A stretch of DNA of 64,000 nt. It comes from Amycolatopsis lexingtonensis (lineage in GTDB: Bacteria > Actinomycetota > Actinomycetes > Mycobacteriales > Pseudonocardiaceae). The stretch spans positions 5,377,501 to 5,441,500 of the forward strand of contig NZ_JADBEG010000001.1 of NCBI RefSeq assembly GCF_014873755.1, in the 5' to 3' direction. A model generated the notes under the pieces. The model did no database searches. It was not told the origin of the DNA and was given only the letters and a program-made list of their open reading frames with translations. This document shows positions 28,977-37,632 of this stretch, in pieces. Each line of letters opens with the position of its first letter. The stretch's first letter is position 1. The translations under genes and the position numbers were made by a program.

Positions 28977-30321
28977 GGACGAGCTCCCAGTCGGTGACGG
29001 CGGCGTTGTAGGCGTCGACCTCGATCTTCGCCGCGTTCAGGTAGTGGTCGACGACGTCGTCGCCGAACGCCTCACGCGCGAGTTCGCTCCGCGCGAGTGC
29101 CGCGGCGGCCTCGGGCAGCGTGGTCGGCACCGTGGCCCGGTCGGAGTGGTAGGCGTTGCCGGTGAACGGTTCTTCCAGCTCCAGCTCGTTCTCGATGCCG
29201 TGCAGGCCCGCGGCGATCAGCGCGGCGACGGCCAGGTACGGGTTGACGTCCCCGCCCGGCACCCGGTTCTCGACGCGCAGCGATTCGCCGTGCCCGACCA
29301 CGCGCAGCGCGCAGGTCCGGTTGTCGGTGCCCCAGGCGATGGCGGTCGGCGCGAAGCTGCCGGGCACGAACCGCTTGTAGGAGTTGATGTTCGGCGCCAG
29401 GAAGTACGTCAGCTCGTGCAGCGCGGCGAGCTGGCCGGCGAGGAACTGCTCCATGAGCGTCGAGAAGCCGTGCTCGCTGTCTCCGGCGAGAACGGCCCGG
29501 CCCTCGGTCGAGCGCAGGCTGATGTGGATGTGGCAGGAGTTGCCCTCGCGCTCGTTGTACTTCGCCATGAAGGTGAGGCTCTTGCCCTCCTGCGCGGCGA
29601 TCTCCTTGGCGCCGTTCTTGTAGACGCTGTGGTTGTCGCAGGTGGTGAGCGCGTCGGTGTAGCGGAAGGCGATCTCCTGCTGGCCGGGGTTGCACTCGCC
29701 CTTGGCGGACTCGGGGTAGAGCCCGGCGCCTGCCATGTCGTTGCGGATGCGGCGCAGCAGCGGCTCGAGGCGCGCGGTGCCGAGCATCGAGTAGTCGACG
29801 TTGTACTGGTTGGCGGGCTTGAGCCCGTGGTAGCGCTTGTCCCAGGCGGCTTCGTAGGTGTCGTCGAAGACGATGAACTCGAGTTCGGTGCCGACGAAGG
29901 CGGCGAGCCCCCGCTCGGCGAGCCGGTCGAGCTGCCGCCGCAGGATCTGCCGCGGCGACACGGCGACCGGCCCGCCCTGCACGCGCTCGACGTCGGCGAG
30001 CACCAGCGCGGTGCCCTCGTGCCAGGGGATCTCGCGCAGGGTTTCGAGGTCGGGCCGCAGCACGAAGTCGCCGTAGCCGCTCTCCCAGGACGAGAGCGCG
30101 TAGCCGTCGACGGTGTTCATGTCGACGTCGACGGCGAGCAGGTAGTTGCAGGCCTCGGTGGCGTGCCCGACGACCTCGTCGAGGAAGTACTCGGCCGAGC
30201 AGCGCTTGCCCTGCAGCCGCCCCTGCATGTCCGTGAGCGCGACGAGCACGGTGTCGATCGTGCCCGCGTCCACGCGCGCGCGGAGTTCGTCGAGCGTGAG
30301 CATGCCTCGCCTGCGTGCCAT
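28957..30321 (-). CDS. Glutamine synthetase-like amine gamma-glutamylating enzyme, GlnA4/GlnA3 type
   Basis: A 454-residue glutamine synthetase-family ligase. Family motifs are present: NPGQQEIAFRYTDAL near residue 215, SCHIHISL near 255 and KRFVPGSFAPTAIAWGTDNR near 320. The N-terminus is short and it lacks the Tyr-adenylylation context of true GlnA. Neighbours (gamma-glutamyl amide hydrolase, aldehyde dehydrogenase, SDR) indicate a role in gamma-glutamylating a polyamine or ethanolamine for breakdown, as shown for Streptomyces GlnA3 and GlnA4; which amine is used here is not decidable. Start at 30321 has GGGGCG upstream; ATG at 30303 is an alternative. First gene of the operon. Confidence 0.88.
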   Translation of the reverse strand: MARRRGMLTLDELRARVDAGTIDTVLVALTDMQGRLQGKRCSAEYFLDEVVGHATEACNYLLAVDVDMNTVDGYALSSWESGYGDFVLRPDLETLREIPWHEGTALVLADVERVQGGPVAVSPRQILRRQLDRLAERGLAAFVGTELEFIVFDDTYEAAWDKRYHGLKPANQYNVDYSMLGTARLEPLLRRIRNDMAGAGLYPESAKGECNPGQQEIAFRYTDALTTCDNHSVYKNGAKEIAAQEGKSLTFMAKYNEREGNSCHIHISLRSTEGRAVLAGDSEHGFSTLMEQFLAGQLAALHELTYFLAPNINSYKRFVPGSFAPTAIAWGTDNRTCALRVVGHGESLRVENRVPGGDVNPYLAVAALIAAGLHGIENELELEEPFTGNAYHSDRATVPTTLPEAAAALARSELAREAFGDDVVDHYLNAAKIEVDAYNAAVTDWELVRGFERL

Positions 30322-30532
30322 CGGTCGCCCCAAAGGTTTGGTATGAATCCTTTGCCGGTTCTTCCTACCCGGTGAGCCCCGGCGGGTCAACCGGAGAAAA
30401 GGTATTTTCTTGAACCATTGGATTGGTCACCGGTTTGTCCATGATGCCCGGCTGAGAAGAGTCTGTGAATTCGTGCCGGCGGGAGGAAACCGGGATACTC
30501 CCACGTTGTACGGGGCAGGAGAGGTGAGATCG

Positions 30533-31057
30533 ATGACCACAGCATTCACGCAGCAGAGCACGATCGGACAGCAGCAGGCGCGGCCCCAGCTGCCGACCCT
30601 GCCCACCGGCTGGCCGATCGGTTCGTACGAGTCCTACGAGCAGGCGCAGCGCGCGGTCGACCACCTCGCGGGCGCGGACTTCCCGGTCACCGACGTCACG
30701 ATCGTGGGCGTCGAGCCGATGCTCGTCGAGCGCATCGCGGGCAAGATGTCCTGGGGCCGCGTCCTGGGCAGCGCCGCGACGTCGGGCGCGATGTTCGGCC
30801 TGTTCCTGGGCCTGGTCCTCAGCCTGCTCAACCCGGGCGCGGGCCTGGTCCCGATCGTCCTCGGGCTGGTGGCGGGCCTCGCGTTCAACCTGCTGTTCGG
30901 CGCGCTGGGTTACGCGGTGAACCGGAACAAGCGCGGGTTCGTCTCGCAGAGCCAGCTGGTGGCGCGGCGGTACGACGTGCTGTCGCAGCCGCGCAATGCC
31001 GAGAAGGGCCGGGCGCTGCTGGCGGATCTCGCCGCGCGCAGCGCTTTCGGGCACTGA
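30533..31057 (+). CDS. General stress protein 17M-like membrane-associated protein
   Basis: A 174-residue protein with an N-terminal domain of the YflT / stress-protein-17M type (GSYESYEQAQRAVDHLAGADF at about 28-48, then TIVGVEPMLVERI) and two hydrophobic, Gly/Leu-rich segments at about 82-125 that may insert in the membrane as a glycine-zipper-like hairpin. Related proteins are induced by general stress; the molecular role is unknown. GGAGAGG precedes the ATG at 30533. The 211-base spacer to the divergent glutamine synthetase-like gene contains GGAAAC and GTTG about 14 bases apart, only weakly like an ECF promoter. A strong hairpin follows the stop. Confidence 0.78.
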   Translation: MTTAFTQQSTIGQQQARPQLPTLPTGWPIGSYESYEQAQRAVDHLAGADFPVTDVTIVGVEPMLVERIAGKMSWGRVLGSAATSGAMFGLFLGLVLSLLNPGAGLVPIVLGLVAGLAFNLLFGALGYAVNRNKRGFVSQSQLVARRYDVLSQPRNAEKGRALLADLAARSAFGH

Positions 31058-31067
31058 GCTGATCGAT

Positions 31068-31104
31068 CGAAGGCCGCCACCGGTGTTCCCGGGGGCGGCC
31101 TTCG
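31068..31104 (+). terminator. Hairpin terminator after the stress-protein gene
   Basis: A perfect 11-bp stem (CGAAGGCCGCC / GGCGGCCTTCG) with a 15-base loop starts 11 bases after the stop codon. There is no T-tract, which is normal for high-GC actinobacterial terminators. Confidence 0.75.
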
Positions 31105-31144
31105 TGCTGTCCCGGTGTGCCGGGCCCGGCCGGGTACGTTGCCG

Positions 31145-31295
31145 TGGTCCCGGGTCCGGAGGTCATGAACGCCCCTTTCACCGCGCCTGACGACAGGGCT
31201 TCGGCAAGTCGCGTCGGTGCAGCCCGCAGCGGTGCACCAGCGTCTTGAATGACTCATTCAGGACCTCCGAAGACCTGAATGAGTCATTCAAGACG
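31145..31295 (-). repeat. Extended TGAA-N7-TTCA repeat with 100-base tail, copy 1
   Basis: Reading the minus strand, a 55-bp nested palindrome (31241-31295) made of two 15-mers TGAATGACTCATTCA and TGAATGAGTCATTCA is followed by a tail of about 100 bases that ends in CATGACCTCCGGACCCGGGA. The tail contains a third box, TGAACGCCCCTTTCA (31166-31180). The whole unit is about 80 percent identical by eye to 42307-42455. It fills most of the spacer between the convergent stress-protein and hydrolase genes (31058-31402); the remainder, about 31296-31402, holds nothing recognisable. Confidence 0.85.
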
Positions 31296-31402
31296 TCGGG
31301 CGAGCGGGTCACCGACGGCAGCGTGGCCCGCCCGCGACCCCACCCGAGCCGCCCGCCCCGGAACTGTCGGTCCCCGCCGGTAGCGTGGAAAACGGGGGCT
31401 GC

Positions 31403-32350
31403 TCAGGTCCCCGAGGACACCGCCGCATCCGGCTCCACCGCGGGGTCCGGCGTCCCGGCCGGCCGCCCCGCCCGCAACAGATCCCCCCACCGCCCCCGGT
31501 CGTACTCAGCCGCCGGCGTCCCCGTCAAAAACTCCCGCAACGTCTCCGCGAACCGCGCCGGATCCGACCGGTGCGGGAAGTGCCCGGCCCCCTCGAACAG
31601 CACCAGCCGGCTGCCCGGCATCGCCCGGTGCGCGCGCAGCGCGTGGCCGCTCGGCACCACCCGGTCCTCGGTCCCCCACACCAGCAGCGTCGGGATCCCC
31701 TCGGTCAGGTAACACCGGTCCAGCATGTTGACCACCTGCCCGCGCCAGTCGACGACCGAGCGCAGCGTCCGCAGGAACGCCGACCGCGTGCCCGGCTCGA
31801 CCAGGCGGAGGTAGCGCGCGACCACGTAGTCGAGGTCGTCGGAGATCCGCAGCAGCTCGGCGAGCCCGCGCAGCACCGGCAACGCCGGCCGCGCGCCCAG
31901 CAGGGGCAGCACCAGCCCCGCGCCCGGCGCCGCCGCCAGGCGCAGCAGCGGGTGGACGCTCACCCCGACGCCGCCCGAACCGACCAGCACCAGGCGTTCG
32001 CAGCGTTCCGGGAACTGGTAGGCGAACTGCATCGCGACGCCGCCGCCGAGGGAGTGCCCGACCACCGTCACCCGGTCGACGTCGAGCGTCGTCAGCAGGT
32101 CGCGCATGCCGCACGCGTAGGCGGCGACCGAGTAGTCCGCGCGCGGTTTCGCCGAAGCCCCGTGGCCGAGCAGGTCGGGCGCGATGACCGTGAAGTCGTC
32201 CGCCAGCGCCTTCAGCAGTTCCAGCCACGTCGACGAGTCGTCGCCGATCCCGTGCAGGAATAACACCGCGGGTCCGCGCCCGGCCATCCGGTAGGCGCGT
32301 TCGTACCCGTGGACCACCCGGGTCCGCGGGGCGAAGGCGTCCGAGAGCAC
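31403..32350 (-). CDS. Alpha/beta hydrolase
   Basis: A 315-residue alpha/beta hydrolase. The oxyanion motif HGIGDDSSTW is near residue 34, the nucleophile elbow GHSLGGG near 100, the likely Asp in WGTEDRVVPSG near 232 and the His in GAGHFPHRS near 262. A hydrophobic cap region (about 125-180) suggests a lipophilic ester, epoxide or meta-cleavage product as substrate. No signal peptide. It starts GTG and is not clearly in an operon; the HAAS protein gene upstream ends in a strong hairpin. Confidence 0.87.
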   Translation of the reverse strand: MLSDAFAPRTRVVHGYERAYRMAGRGPAVLFLHGIGDDSSTWLELLKALADDFTVIAPDLLGHGASAKPRADYSVAAYACGMRDLLTTLDVDRVTVVGHSLGGGVAMQFAYQFPERCERLVLVGSGGVGVSVHPLLRLAAAPGAGLVLPLLGARPALPVLRGLAELLRISDDLDYVVARYLRLVEPGTRSAFLRTLRSVVDWRGQVVNMLDRCYLTEGIPTLLVWGTEDRVVPSGHALRAHRAMPGSRLVLFEGAGHFPHRSDPARFAETLREFLTGTPAAEYDRGRWGDLLRAGRPAGTPDPAVEPDAAVSSGT

Positions 32351-32410
32351 CCGATCAGCTCAGCACGCCCGCGTGCCCCCGACGTTTCCGGCACGTTCGG
32401 ATCGGGTGAA

Positions 32411-32444
32411 CGCCGGGAGCGGGCCCCGACCCGCGCTCCCGGCG
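32411..32444 (-). terminator. Hairpin terminator after the HAAS-protein gene
   Basis: A perfect 11-bp inverted repeat (CGCCGGGAGCG / CGCTCCCGGCG) with a 12-base loop lies 11 bases past the stop of the minus-strand HAAS-domain gene. Confidence 0.72.
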
Positions 32445-32455
32445 TCCGTTCCCCC

Positions 32456-33667
32456 TTACTTCGTCGGCGTCGGCGCAGCCGGCGCGGACGAAGAAGTCGT
32501 GGGCGGCGGGACCGTCACCTTCGGGATGGCCGCGCTGAACGGGACCCCCGCGTCCTCGCGGCAGGCGGAGCGGTACCCGTTGTAGCCGTTGAAGTTGCCC
32601 TCGCGGTCGGTGACGCCCTGCTCGATGTTCGGCCGCGGGAACCGGTTGTCCTCGCCGATCTTCTCCTTGGTGCCGCTCGAGCGTTCGCAGCCGTAGCGGG
32701 TCAGCGCCAGCGGCCTGCCCTGGTCGTCGTAGAGGTAGACCTCCGTCAGCGGCTTGCCCTCGGCGTCGAACGCGTAGACGTTCTCGATCTCCCGGCCGCC
32801 GTAGGTGAGCTGCTCGTTGCCGTACCGGTCGGACGACGGGGCGTAGTACGACGCCGACTGCGACGGGGAGTACCGGTTCGAGATGAGGTCGACCGCGGCA
32901 CCGAACCCGCCGAGCGCACCGCCGATGACGAACGCCGAAACCGGCACGGCCAGCCACAGCAGCCGCCGGTCACCGCGCACCCGCGGGCCGGCCCACACGA
33001 TCCCGGCCCCGGCCACGAGCAGGAAGGGCAGCATGAGCACGGCGCTGCGCTGCCGCATCATCAGCAGGACGCCGAAGGCGAGCAGCACCACGGCGCACAG
33101 CACCCACCACGCCGGCTTCATCGAGCCCAGCCAGCGCAGCACCTTCCCGGTTTCCTCCTGCTCGCGCCCCTTCGCCAGCGTGTTCCGCACCCAGCCGACC
33201 TCCGGCAGCGCCAGCACCGGCTCGACCCCGCCGCGCAGCAGCAGCGCGAAGCTGATCAGGAACACCGGCAGGAACAGCAGCATCCCCACGAGCACGTCGG
33301 GGTCGACGCTGATCGCGGCGCCGAAGGCCAGCAGCGCGAGCCCGATCGCGCAGAGCACCAGGCCCCACAACGCGATCCGCGGCTTCGCCAGGCTGGGCGT
33401 GGCCGCCGTCGTGAGCACCTGCGTCGCGCCCTCGCCCGCCGGCGGGTATCCCCCGGCGGCGCGCAGCTCGGCGGCGTAGCTCTCGGGCGTCCCGAGCCGT
33501 TCGATCAGCGCCTCGACGCGGGCGCCCTCCCCGAGTTCGGCCTCCAGTTCCGCCAGGTGCGGGCGGACGTCTTCGAGGATCTCTTCGATCTCGCTCGCGG
33601 GCAGGTCGGCGAGCGCGGTGCGGACCCGCGCCAGATACACCCGCACGGCGGTCGGCTTCTCGCTCAT
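32456..33667 (-). CDS. Membrane protein with N-terminal HAAS-type domain
   Basis: A 403-residue protein. Residues 1-75 resemble the HAAS (DUF1700-like) helical domain (ASEIEEILEDVRPHLAELE, then LGTPESYAAELRAAGG) that is habitually encoded next to PadR repressors. Seven or so hydrophobic segments follow between about 95 and 275, and the C-terminal 130 residues form a polar, probably extracytoplasmic domain ending in a Pro/Ala/Thr-rich tail. Function is unknown; such proteins are thought to sense or respond to membrane state. It overlaps the padR stop by ATGA, so the two are co-translated and the repressor probably controls both. Confidence 0.8.
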   Translation of the reverse strand: MSEKPTAVRVYLARVRTALADLPASEIEEILEDVRPHLAELEAELGEGARVEALIERLGTPESYAAELRAAGGYPPAGEGATQVLTTAATPSLAKPRIALWGLVLCAIGLALLAFGAAISVDPDVLVGMLLFLPVFLISFALLLRGGVEPVLALPEVGWVRNTLAKGREQEETGKVLRWLGSMKPAWWVLCAVVLLAFGVLLMMRQRSAVLMLPFLLVAGAGIVWAGPRVRGDRRLLWLAVPVSAFVIGGALGGFGAAVDLISNRYSPSQSASYYAPSSDRYGNEQLTYGGREIENVYAFDAEGKPLTEVYLYDDQGRPLALTRYGCERSSGTKEKIGEDNRFPRPNIEQGVTDREGNFNGYNGYRSACREDAGVPFSAAIPKVTVPPPTTSSSAPAAPTPTK

Positions 33668-33987
33668 GCTGCCTCTCCCAAAAGCGCGTTCATCGTCACG
33701 GCGAAGCTCTGCCAGGTCTTGCCCGACTCCGCGAGCCGCGCCCGGCCCGGCTCGTTCAGGCTGTAGTACTTGCGGTGCGGGCCCTCTTCACTGGGCACCA
33801 CGTACGAAGTGAGCAGGCCGGCCTTGTACAGCCTGCGCAGCGTCCCGTACACCGACGCGTCCCCCACCTCTTCCAGGCCCGCGGTCCTGAGTCTTCGCAG
33901 GACGTCGTACCCGTAGCCGTCTTCGTCGCGAAGCACCGCGAGAACGGCGAGATCGAGCACCCCTTTGAGCAGCTGACTGATCTCCAC
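33664..33987 (-). CDS. PadR-family transcriptional regulator
   Basis: A 107-residue winged-helix protein with the PadR signature LLKGVLDLAVLAVLRDEDGY at residues 6-25, VYGTLRRLYKAGLL near 47-60 and RKYYSLNEPGR near 71-81. GTG at 33987 is preceded by GGAGGG. PadR repressors with this short form often autoregulate with a downstream HAAS membrane protein, the arrangement seen here. The operator cannot be named, but the 90-base spacer up to the Lrp gene would hold it. Confidence 0.88.
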   Translation of the reverse strand: MEISQLLKGVLDLAVLAVLRDEDGYGYDVLRRLRTAGLEEVGDASVYGTLRRLYKAGLLTSYVVPSEEGPHRKYYSLNEPGRARLAESGKTWQSFAVTMNALLGEAA

Positions 33988-34077
33988 TGCACCCTCCAGT
34001 CTTACGCTTGGGAAGGTACCACGCATTGCACAGTAGTGCGCACGGCGGAGGGCCAGACGGGCGTGTCGGGCTGCTTC

Positions 34078-34524
34078 TCAGGCTCCGGTGTCGACGGGAC
34101 GCTCGAAGAAGGATTCGAGGACGACGATGGTCTGCGTGCCGGTGACGCCGTCGATCGCGAAGAGCCGGCGCAGCGACGCCTGGAGCTCCTCGGTCGTCGC
34201 CGTGCGCACCTTGACCAGCAGCGACGCCGGCCCGGCGATGACGTGCGCCTCGACCACCTCGGGCAGTGCCTCGAGGGCTTCACGCACCGGCCGGTCGCCC
34301 ATCCAGGCGTTCGCCTCGACGAGGACGAACGCCGCGACACCGCGCCCGACGGCGGCCGGGTCGACGTCCACGGTGGTCCGCCGGATCACGTCCTGCTCGC
34401 GGAGCTTGCGCACGCGCTCGTGGGCCGCCCCGGCGGAGAGCCCGACGGCCTTGCCGAGCGCCGCGTACGCCTGCGTCGCGTCTCGCTGCAGTTCGGCGAG
34501 CAGAACACGATCAACGCTGTCCAT
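34078..34524 (-). CDS. Lrp/AsnC-family transcriptional regulator
   Basis: A 148-residue regulator with an N-terminal HTH (YAALGKAVGLSAGAAHERVR near residues 20-39) and a C-terminal RAM/AsnC ligand domain (VVEAHVIAGPASLLVKVRTA near 88-107). Such proteins bind amino acids or related effectors and assemble into octamers. It is divergent from the SMP-30 gene with a 60-base AT-richer gap (GACCATATCAGGTTCGG), where it probably binds to control both. Confidence 0.88.
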   Translation of the reverse strand: MDSVDRVLLAELQRDATQAYAALGKAVGLSAGAAHERVRKLREQDVIRRTTVDVDPAAVGRGVAAFVLVEANAWMGDRPVREALEALPEVVEAHVIAGPASLLVKVRTATTEELQASLRRLFAIDGVTGTQTIVVLESFFERPVDTGA

Positions 34525-34584
34525 GACTTGACCATATCAGGTTCGGCGTTCCATGCTTAGGACAGAATCTCATTAGGGGTGACG

Positions 34585-35487
34585 ATGGATCTGATCGAGA
34601 CCGAGTTCGAGGTGCTGGACGAGCGGTTCAAGCGCGTCAACGGCGACGAGTGGACGCAGCGCCTGCACACCGGCTGCCGCTGGACCGAGGGCCCGGCGTA
34701 CTTCCCGGCCGGCCGCTACCTGGTGTTCAGCGACATCCCGAACGACCGCACCCTGCGCTGGGACGAGACGACCGGGCAAATCGGCGTCTTCCGGCAGCCG
34801 TCGCAGTACTCGAACGGGCACACCGTCGACCGCAACGGACGGCTGATCAGCTGCGAGCAGGGCACCCGCCGCGTGACGCGCACGGAGCACGACGGCTCGA
34901 TCACGGTGCTGGCGTCGGAGTTCCAGGGGAAGCGGCTGAACAGTCCGAACGACGTCGTCGAGCACTCGGACGGGTCAATCTGGTTCACCGACCCGAGTTA
35001 CGGCATCGACAGCGACTACGAGGGGTACCAAGCGGAGAGCGAAATCGGCGGCTGCCACGTGTACCGCGTCGCGCCGTCGGGCGAGGTCCGGATCGTCGCG
35101 GACGACTTCTCACGCCCGAACGGGCTGGCGTTCTCGGCGGACGAGTCGCTGTTGTACATCGCGGACACCCGTCAGGATCCCAGCCACCTCAGGGTGTTCC
35201 GGGTCGGTCCGGACGGGACGCTGGCCGGCGGCGAGATCTTCGCGACGAGCGACGCGGGCGGGTTCGACGGCGTGCGCGTCGACGCGGACGGCCGGGTCTG
35301 GGCGGCCGCGCACGACGGGCTGCACTGCTTCGACCCGGACGGCACGAGGATCGGCAAGCTGCGGATCCCGGAGATCTGCTCGAACCTGACGTTCGGCGGG
35401 GCGCGGCGGAACGAGCTGTTCATCACGGCGTCGAGTTCGGTGTACACGTTGAGGGTGAACGTGAACGGGGCCCGCTACCCGCGGTGA
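34585..35487 (+). CDS. SMP-30/gluconolactonase-type lactonase
   Basis: A 300-residue six-bladed propeller hydrolase. Metal-binding residues are recognisable: Glu in TEGPAYFPAG near residue 36, Asn in LNSPNDVVEHSDGSIWFTDP near 118 and Asp in GGFDGVRVDADGRVWAAAHD near 235. Family members hydrolyse sugar lactones or organophosphates with a divalent cation. AGGGG sits 5 bases before the ATG at 34585; the GTG at 34579 touches that same sequence and cannot be used with it. The divergent Lrp gene suggests regulation by an amino acid or sugar acid. Confidence 0.87.
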   Translation: MDLIETEFEVLDERFKRVNGDEWTQRLHTGCRWTEGPAYFPAGRYLVFSDIPNDRTLRWDETTGQIGVFRQPSQYSNGHTVDRNGRLISCEQGTRRVTRTEHDGSITVLASEFQGKRLNSPNDVVEHSDGSIWFTDPSYGIDSDYEGYQAESEIGGCHVYRVAPSGEVRIVADDFSRPNGLAFSADESLLYIADTRQDPSHLRVFRVGPDGTLAGGEIFATSDAGGFDGVRVDADGRVWAAAHDGLHCFDPDGTRIGKLRIPEICSNLTFGGARRNELFITASSSVYTLRVNVNGARYPR

Positions 35488-35512
35488 CCTCCGGCGCCGG
35501 CTGGCCTCCTCA

Positions 35513-35598
35513 TGCGCCCCAATGTGGCCTTCGGTGCGTCAGACGCACCGAAGGCCACATTGGGTGCGTCAGACGCAACCAAGGCCACATTGGGGCGT
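35513..35598. repeat. Intergenic palindromic repeat, CCAATGTGGC family, copy 4
   Basis: GCGCCCCAATGTGGCC, GGCCACATTGGG and GGCCACATTGGGGCG arms alternate with two GTGCGTCAGACGCA centres. It lies between the 3' ends of the convergent SMP-30 and membrane-protein genes, 26 bases after the first stop. The edge base of every arm is C/G swapped relative to copy 3, in a paired way. Confidence 0.87.
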
Positions 35599-35635
35599 TT
35601 GCCGCGGCTGGGTGAGACCGGGCCGGGGCGGGTGG

Positions 35636-36814
35636 CTAGCCGAGCGTGGCCGCGCGGACGCGGGCCACCACCGTTTCGCGCTGCCAGGCTCGGCTCACCT
35701 GGACCAGCCAAGCCGCTTCGGCGGCGACGTCCGCTTCGGCGTCGGACAGAGAGTCCGGTGTGGCCTCCGCCGCGTCGAAGCGGCGGCCCGCCCGGCCCGC
35801 TTCGATCGCCGCCGCGAGGGTGACCGCCTCCACGGTGGCCGGGAGGTCCGCTTCGCGCACTCCCTCGGCGCGGGCCGCTTTCTCGGCTCGGGCCGGGAGG
35901 TCCGGGTCGAAGTGGGCGCGCAGGGCGAGGTGGCCGTCGCGGATTTCGATGACGCGGCGGTACAGCGCGAACTCCGGGCCGCCCGCCAGTTCGCGGCCGC
36001 GGTCCAGGACGATGCCGGGGACCGCCGCGCGCAGGGCCGTCCACAGTGGCTCGATGCGCCGGTACGCCCGGTACGCCCTGACCCGGCCGATCACCGATGA
36101 AACCGCCGGTGACCACGCGCTGAGCGTCGCGCCCGCCGTCACGAAACCCACCGTCGCCGCGGCGAGAACCGAGGACGGCAGGTCCTCGCGGGCGCCGATG
36201 CGGGCCGTCTCGGCGAGGCGGCGGACGTCGTCGACGTCCCAGAACGTCCACGCGAACGCCGCGCCCACGCCGACGACCAGCAGCCACAGCCCGGCGCGCA
36301 GCGGTCCCGGCTCGGCGTGCCGCGCGCTGCGGACGAACACCACGAACAGCAGCCCGAGGCTGATCAGGCTGTACAGCAGGAACAACACCTTGTCGGCGAG
36401 CGCGAACGGCAGCGACGCGGACGTGAACACGGTGTCGTCTCCGACGCGTCGCGGCTCCGACAGCGTGAAGCAGACCGCGAGCAGGACCATCGTCGCGCCG
36501 GTGAACAGCGCGTGCGGCGCCAGGCGGGCGCCTTCGCCGCGCCACACCGACTGCGTGAAGGCGACGGCGAACCCGATCGCGCCCAGCTTCAGCTCGTCGC
36601 CGGCCAGGCTGAGGATCCATTCGCCCACCGGGCCGGGGCCGACGAGGGCCGCCATCGCCGGCGTCAGCACCATGATGCCGGTGGCGATGCAGATGCCGAA
36701 CCCGGCGAGGAACCACATCGTCCGCACCGGCTGGCTGCGGCGCGCTTCGATGAGCTTGTACCCGAACCCGGCGAAGCCCACCACGCACAGCAGGTAGGCC
36801 AAGGTCTCGATCAC
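35636..36814 (-). CDS. MAB_1171c-like seven-helix membrane protein
   Basis: A 392-residue protein with about seven membrane helices in residues 1-230 and a cytoplasmic helical C-terminal domain of about 160 residues (SVIGRVRAYRAYRRIEPLW, then FALYRRVIEIRDGHLALR). The arrangement matches the proteins often labelled MAB_1171c family putative transporters, whose function is not established. The GTG start overlaps the stop of the metallopeptidase-like gene (GTGA), so the two are coupled. With the EspR-like gene upstream they form a regulator-protease-membrane trio. Confidence 0.75.
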   Translation of the reverse strand: MIETLAYLLCVVGFAGFGYKLIEARRSQPVRTMWFLAGFGICIATGIMVLTPAMAALVGPGPVGEWILSLAGDELKLGAIGFAVAFTQSVWRGEGARLAPHALFTGATMVLLAVCFTLSEPRRVGDDTVFTSASLPFALADKVLFLLYSLISLGLLFVVFVRSARHAEPGPLRAGLWLLVVGVGAAFAWTFWDVDDVRRLAETARIGAREDLPSSVLAAATVGFVTAGATLSAWSPAVSSVIGRVRAYRAYRRIEPLWTALRAAVPGIVLDRGRELAGGPEFALYRRVIEIRDGHLALRAHFDPDLPARAEKAARAEGVREADLPATVEAVTLAAAIEAGRAGRRFDAAEATPDSLSDAEADVAAEAAWLVQVSRAWQRETVVARVRAATLG

Positions 36815-37377
36815 GGCGTACGGCGGCGGGACCGGCCGAACAGCGAATCGAAGCGCCGCACGCCTTCGGGCACGTCGGCGGCCGGCTCGCGCCGGTCCCC
36901 GGGCCGCACGACGCGCTGCGCGAGCAGGCTCGCGACCAGCTCGGCTTCCTGTTCCTCGACCTCGCTGTAGGTGGTCCGGCCGAGCACGCGGCGCACCAAT
37001 TCGGGCGAAAGGTGCGGCATCAGCTGACGGCCGGCGGCGGCGTCGATGGCCACGCCGTCGGCGCCCGCGTCGGACCCGACGTGGCCGCACAGCAGGTGCC
37101 CGACCTCGTGCAGCAGGATGTGCCGCCGGTGCAGGGCGGTCGTGTTGGTCGGGTAGAGGATGTAGTCGGCGCGCTCGGTGCTCATCAGCAGCCCGCAGGG
37201 CGCGCCTTCGGGAGCGCTGACCGGCATGAGTTCGATGGGCCGCCCCCGCTCGGCGGCCAGCCCGGCGACGAACGCCTCGGCGTCGAACGGCTCCGGCAGG
37301 CTGACGGCATCGGCGACGTGCCGCGCCCGCCGCCACAACGCCCGCCCCGGCCGCCGTCGCAAGGATGGTTGCCGCAC
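36811..37377 (-). CDS. ImmA/IrrE-like metallopeptidase
   Basis: A 188-residue protein with the zinc peptidase motif HEVGHLLCGH near residue 89 and a downstream Glu-rich segment (YSEVEEQEAELVASLLAQRV near 138-157) that supplies the third ligand in ImmA/IrrE enzymes. Such proteases cleave a partner XRE-type repressor. GTG at 37377 is preceded by GGAGGAGG 7 bases away. An XRE-type gene lies 255 bases upstream on the same strand, and a membrane protein follows with overlapping codons. Whether the neighbour is its substrate is an inference. Confidence 0.82.
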   Translation of the reverse strand: MRQPSLRRRPGRALWRRARHVADAVSLPEPFDAEAFVAGLAAERGRPIELMPVSAPEGAPCGLLMSTERADYILYPTNTTALHRRHILLHEVGHLLCGHVGSDAGADGVAIDAAAGRQLMPHLSPELVRRVLGRTTYSEVEEQEAELVASLLAQRVVRPGDRREPAADVPEGVRRFDSLFGRSRRRTP

Positions 37378-37632
37378 TTTCAGGCCTCCTCCACCACGCC
37401 CCGCACGAACGGCTCCGGCCGGTTCAACGCGGCGGCCCCCGCGGGGATACGCGACCGGAGCACCTTCGGACGCGCGGTTCCCGGGCAGGGTTCCGCGGGA
37501 GCGATTCGGACACCCGGACGGCCCAGTCCGCCCTGCGCGACGGTATCCCACCGGCCCGATGCGGTGAGCGGAAGGTGGTCACGCCAAGGCCGGCTCCCAG
37601 CCGCGCCGCCGTCGCCGGAACGGGCCCGCACC

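Noticed and set aside
30480..30532. An ECF or stress sigma promoter before the stress-protein gene
   Set aside because: GGAAAC and GTTG are present but the spacing and flanks fit no single consensus well enough to annotate.
34579..34584. GTG at 34579 as start of the SMP-30 gene
   Set aside because: The only Shine-Dalgarno candidate, AGGGG, abuts this codon, while it is 5 bases from the ATG at 34585.
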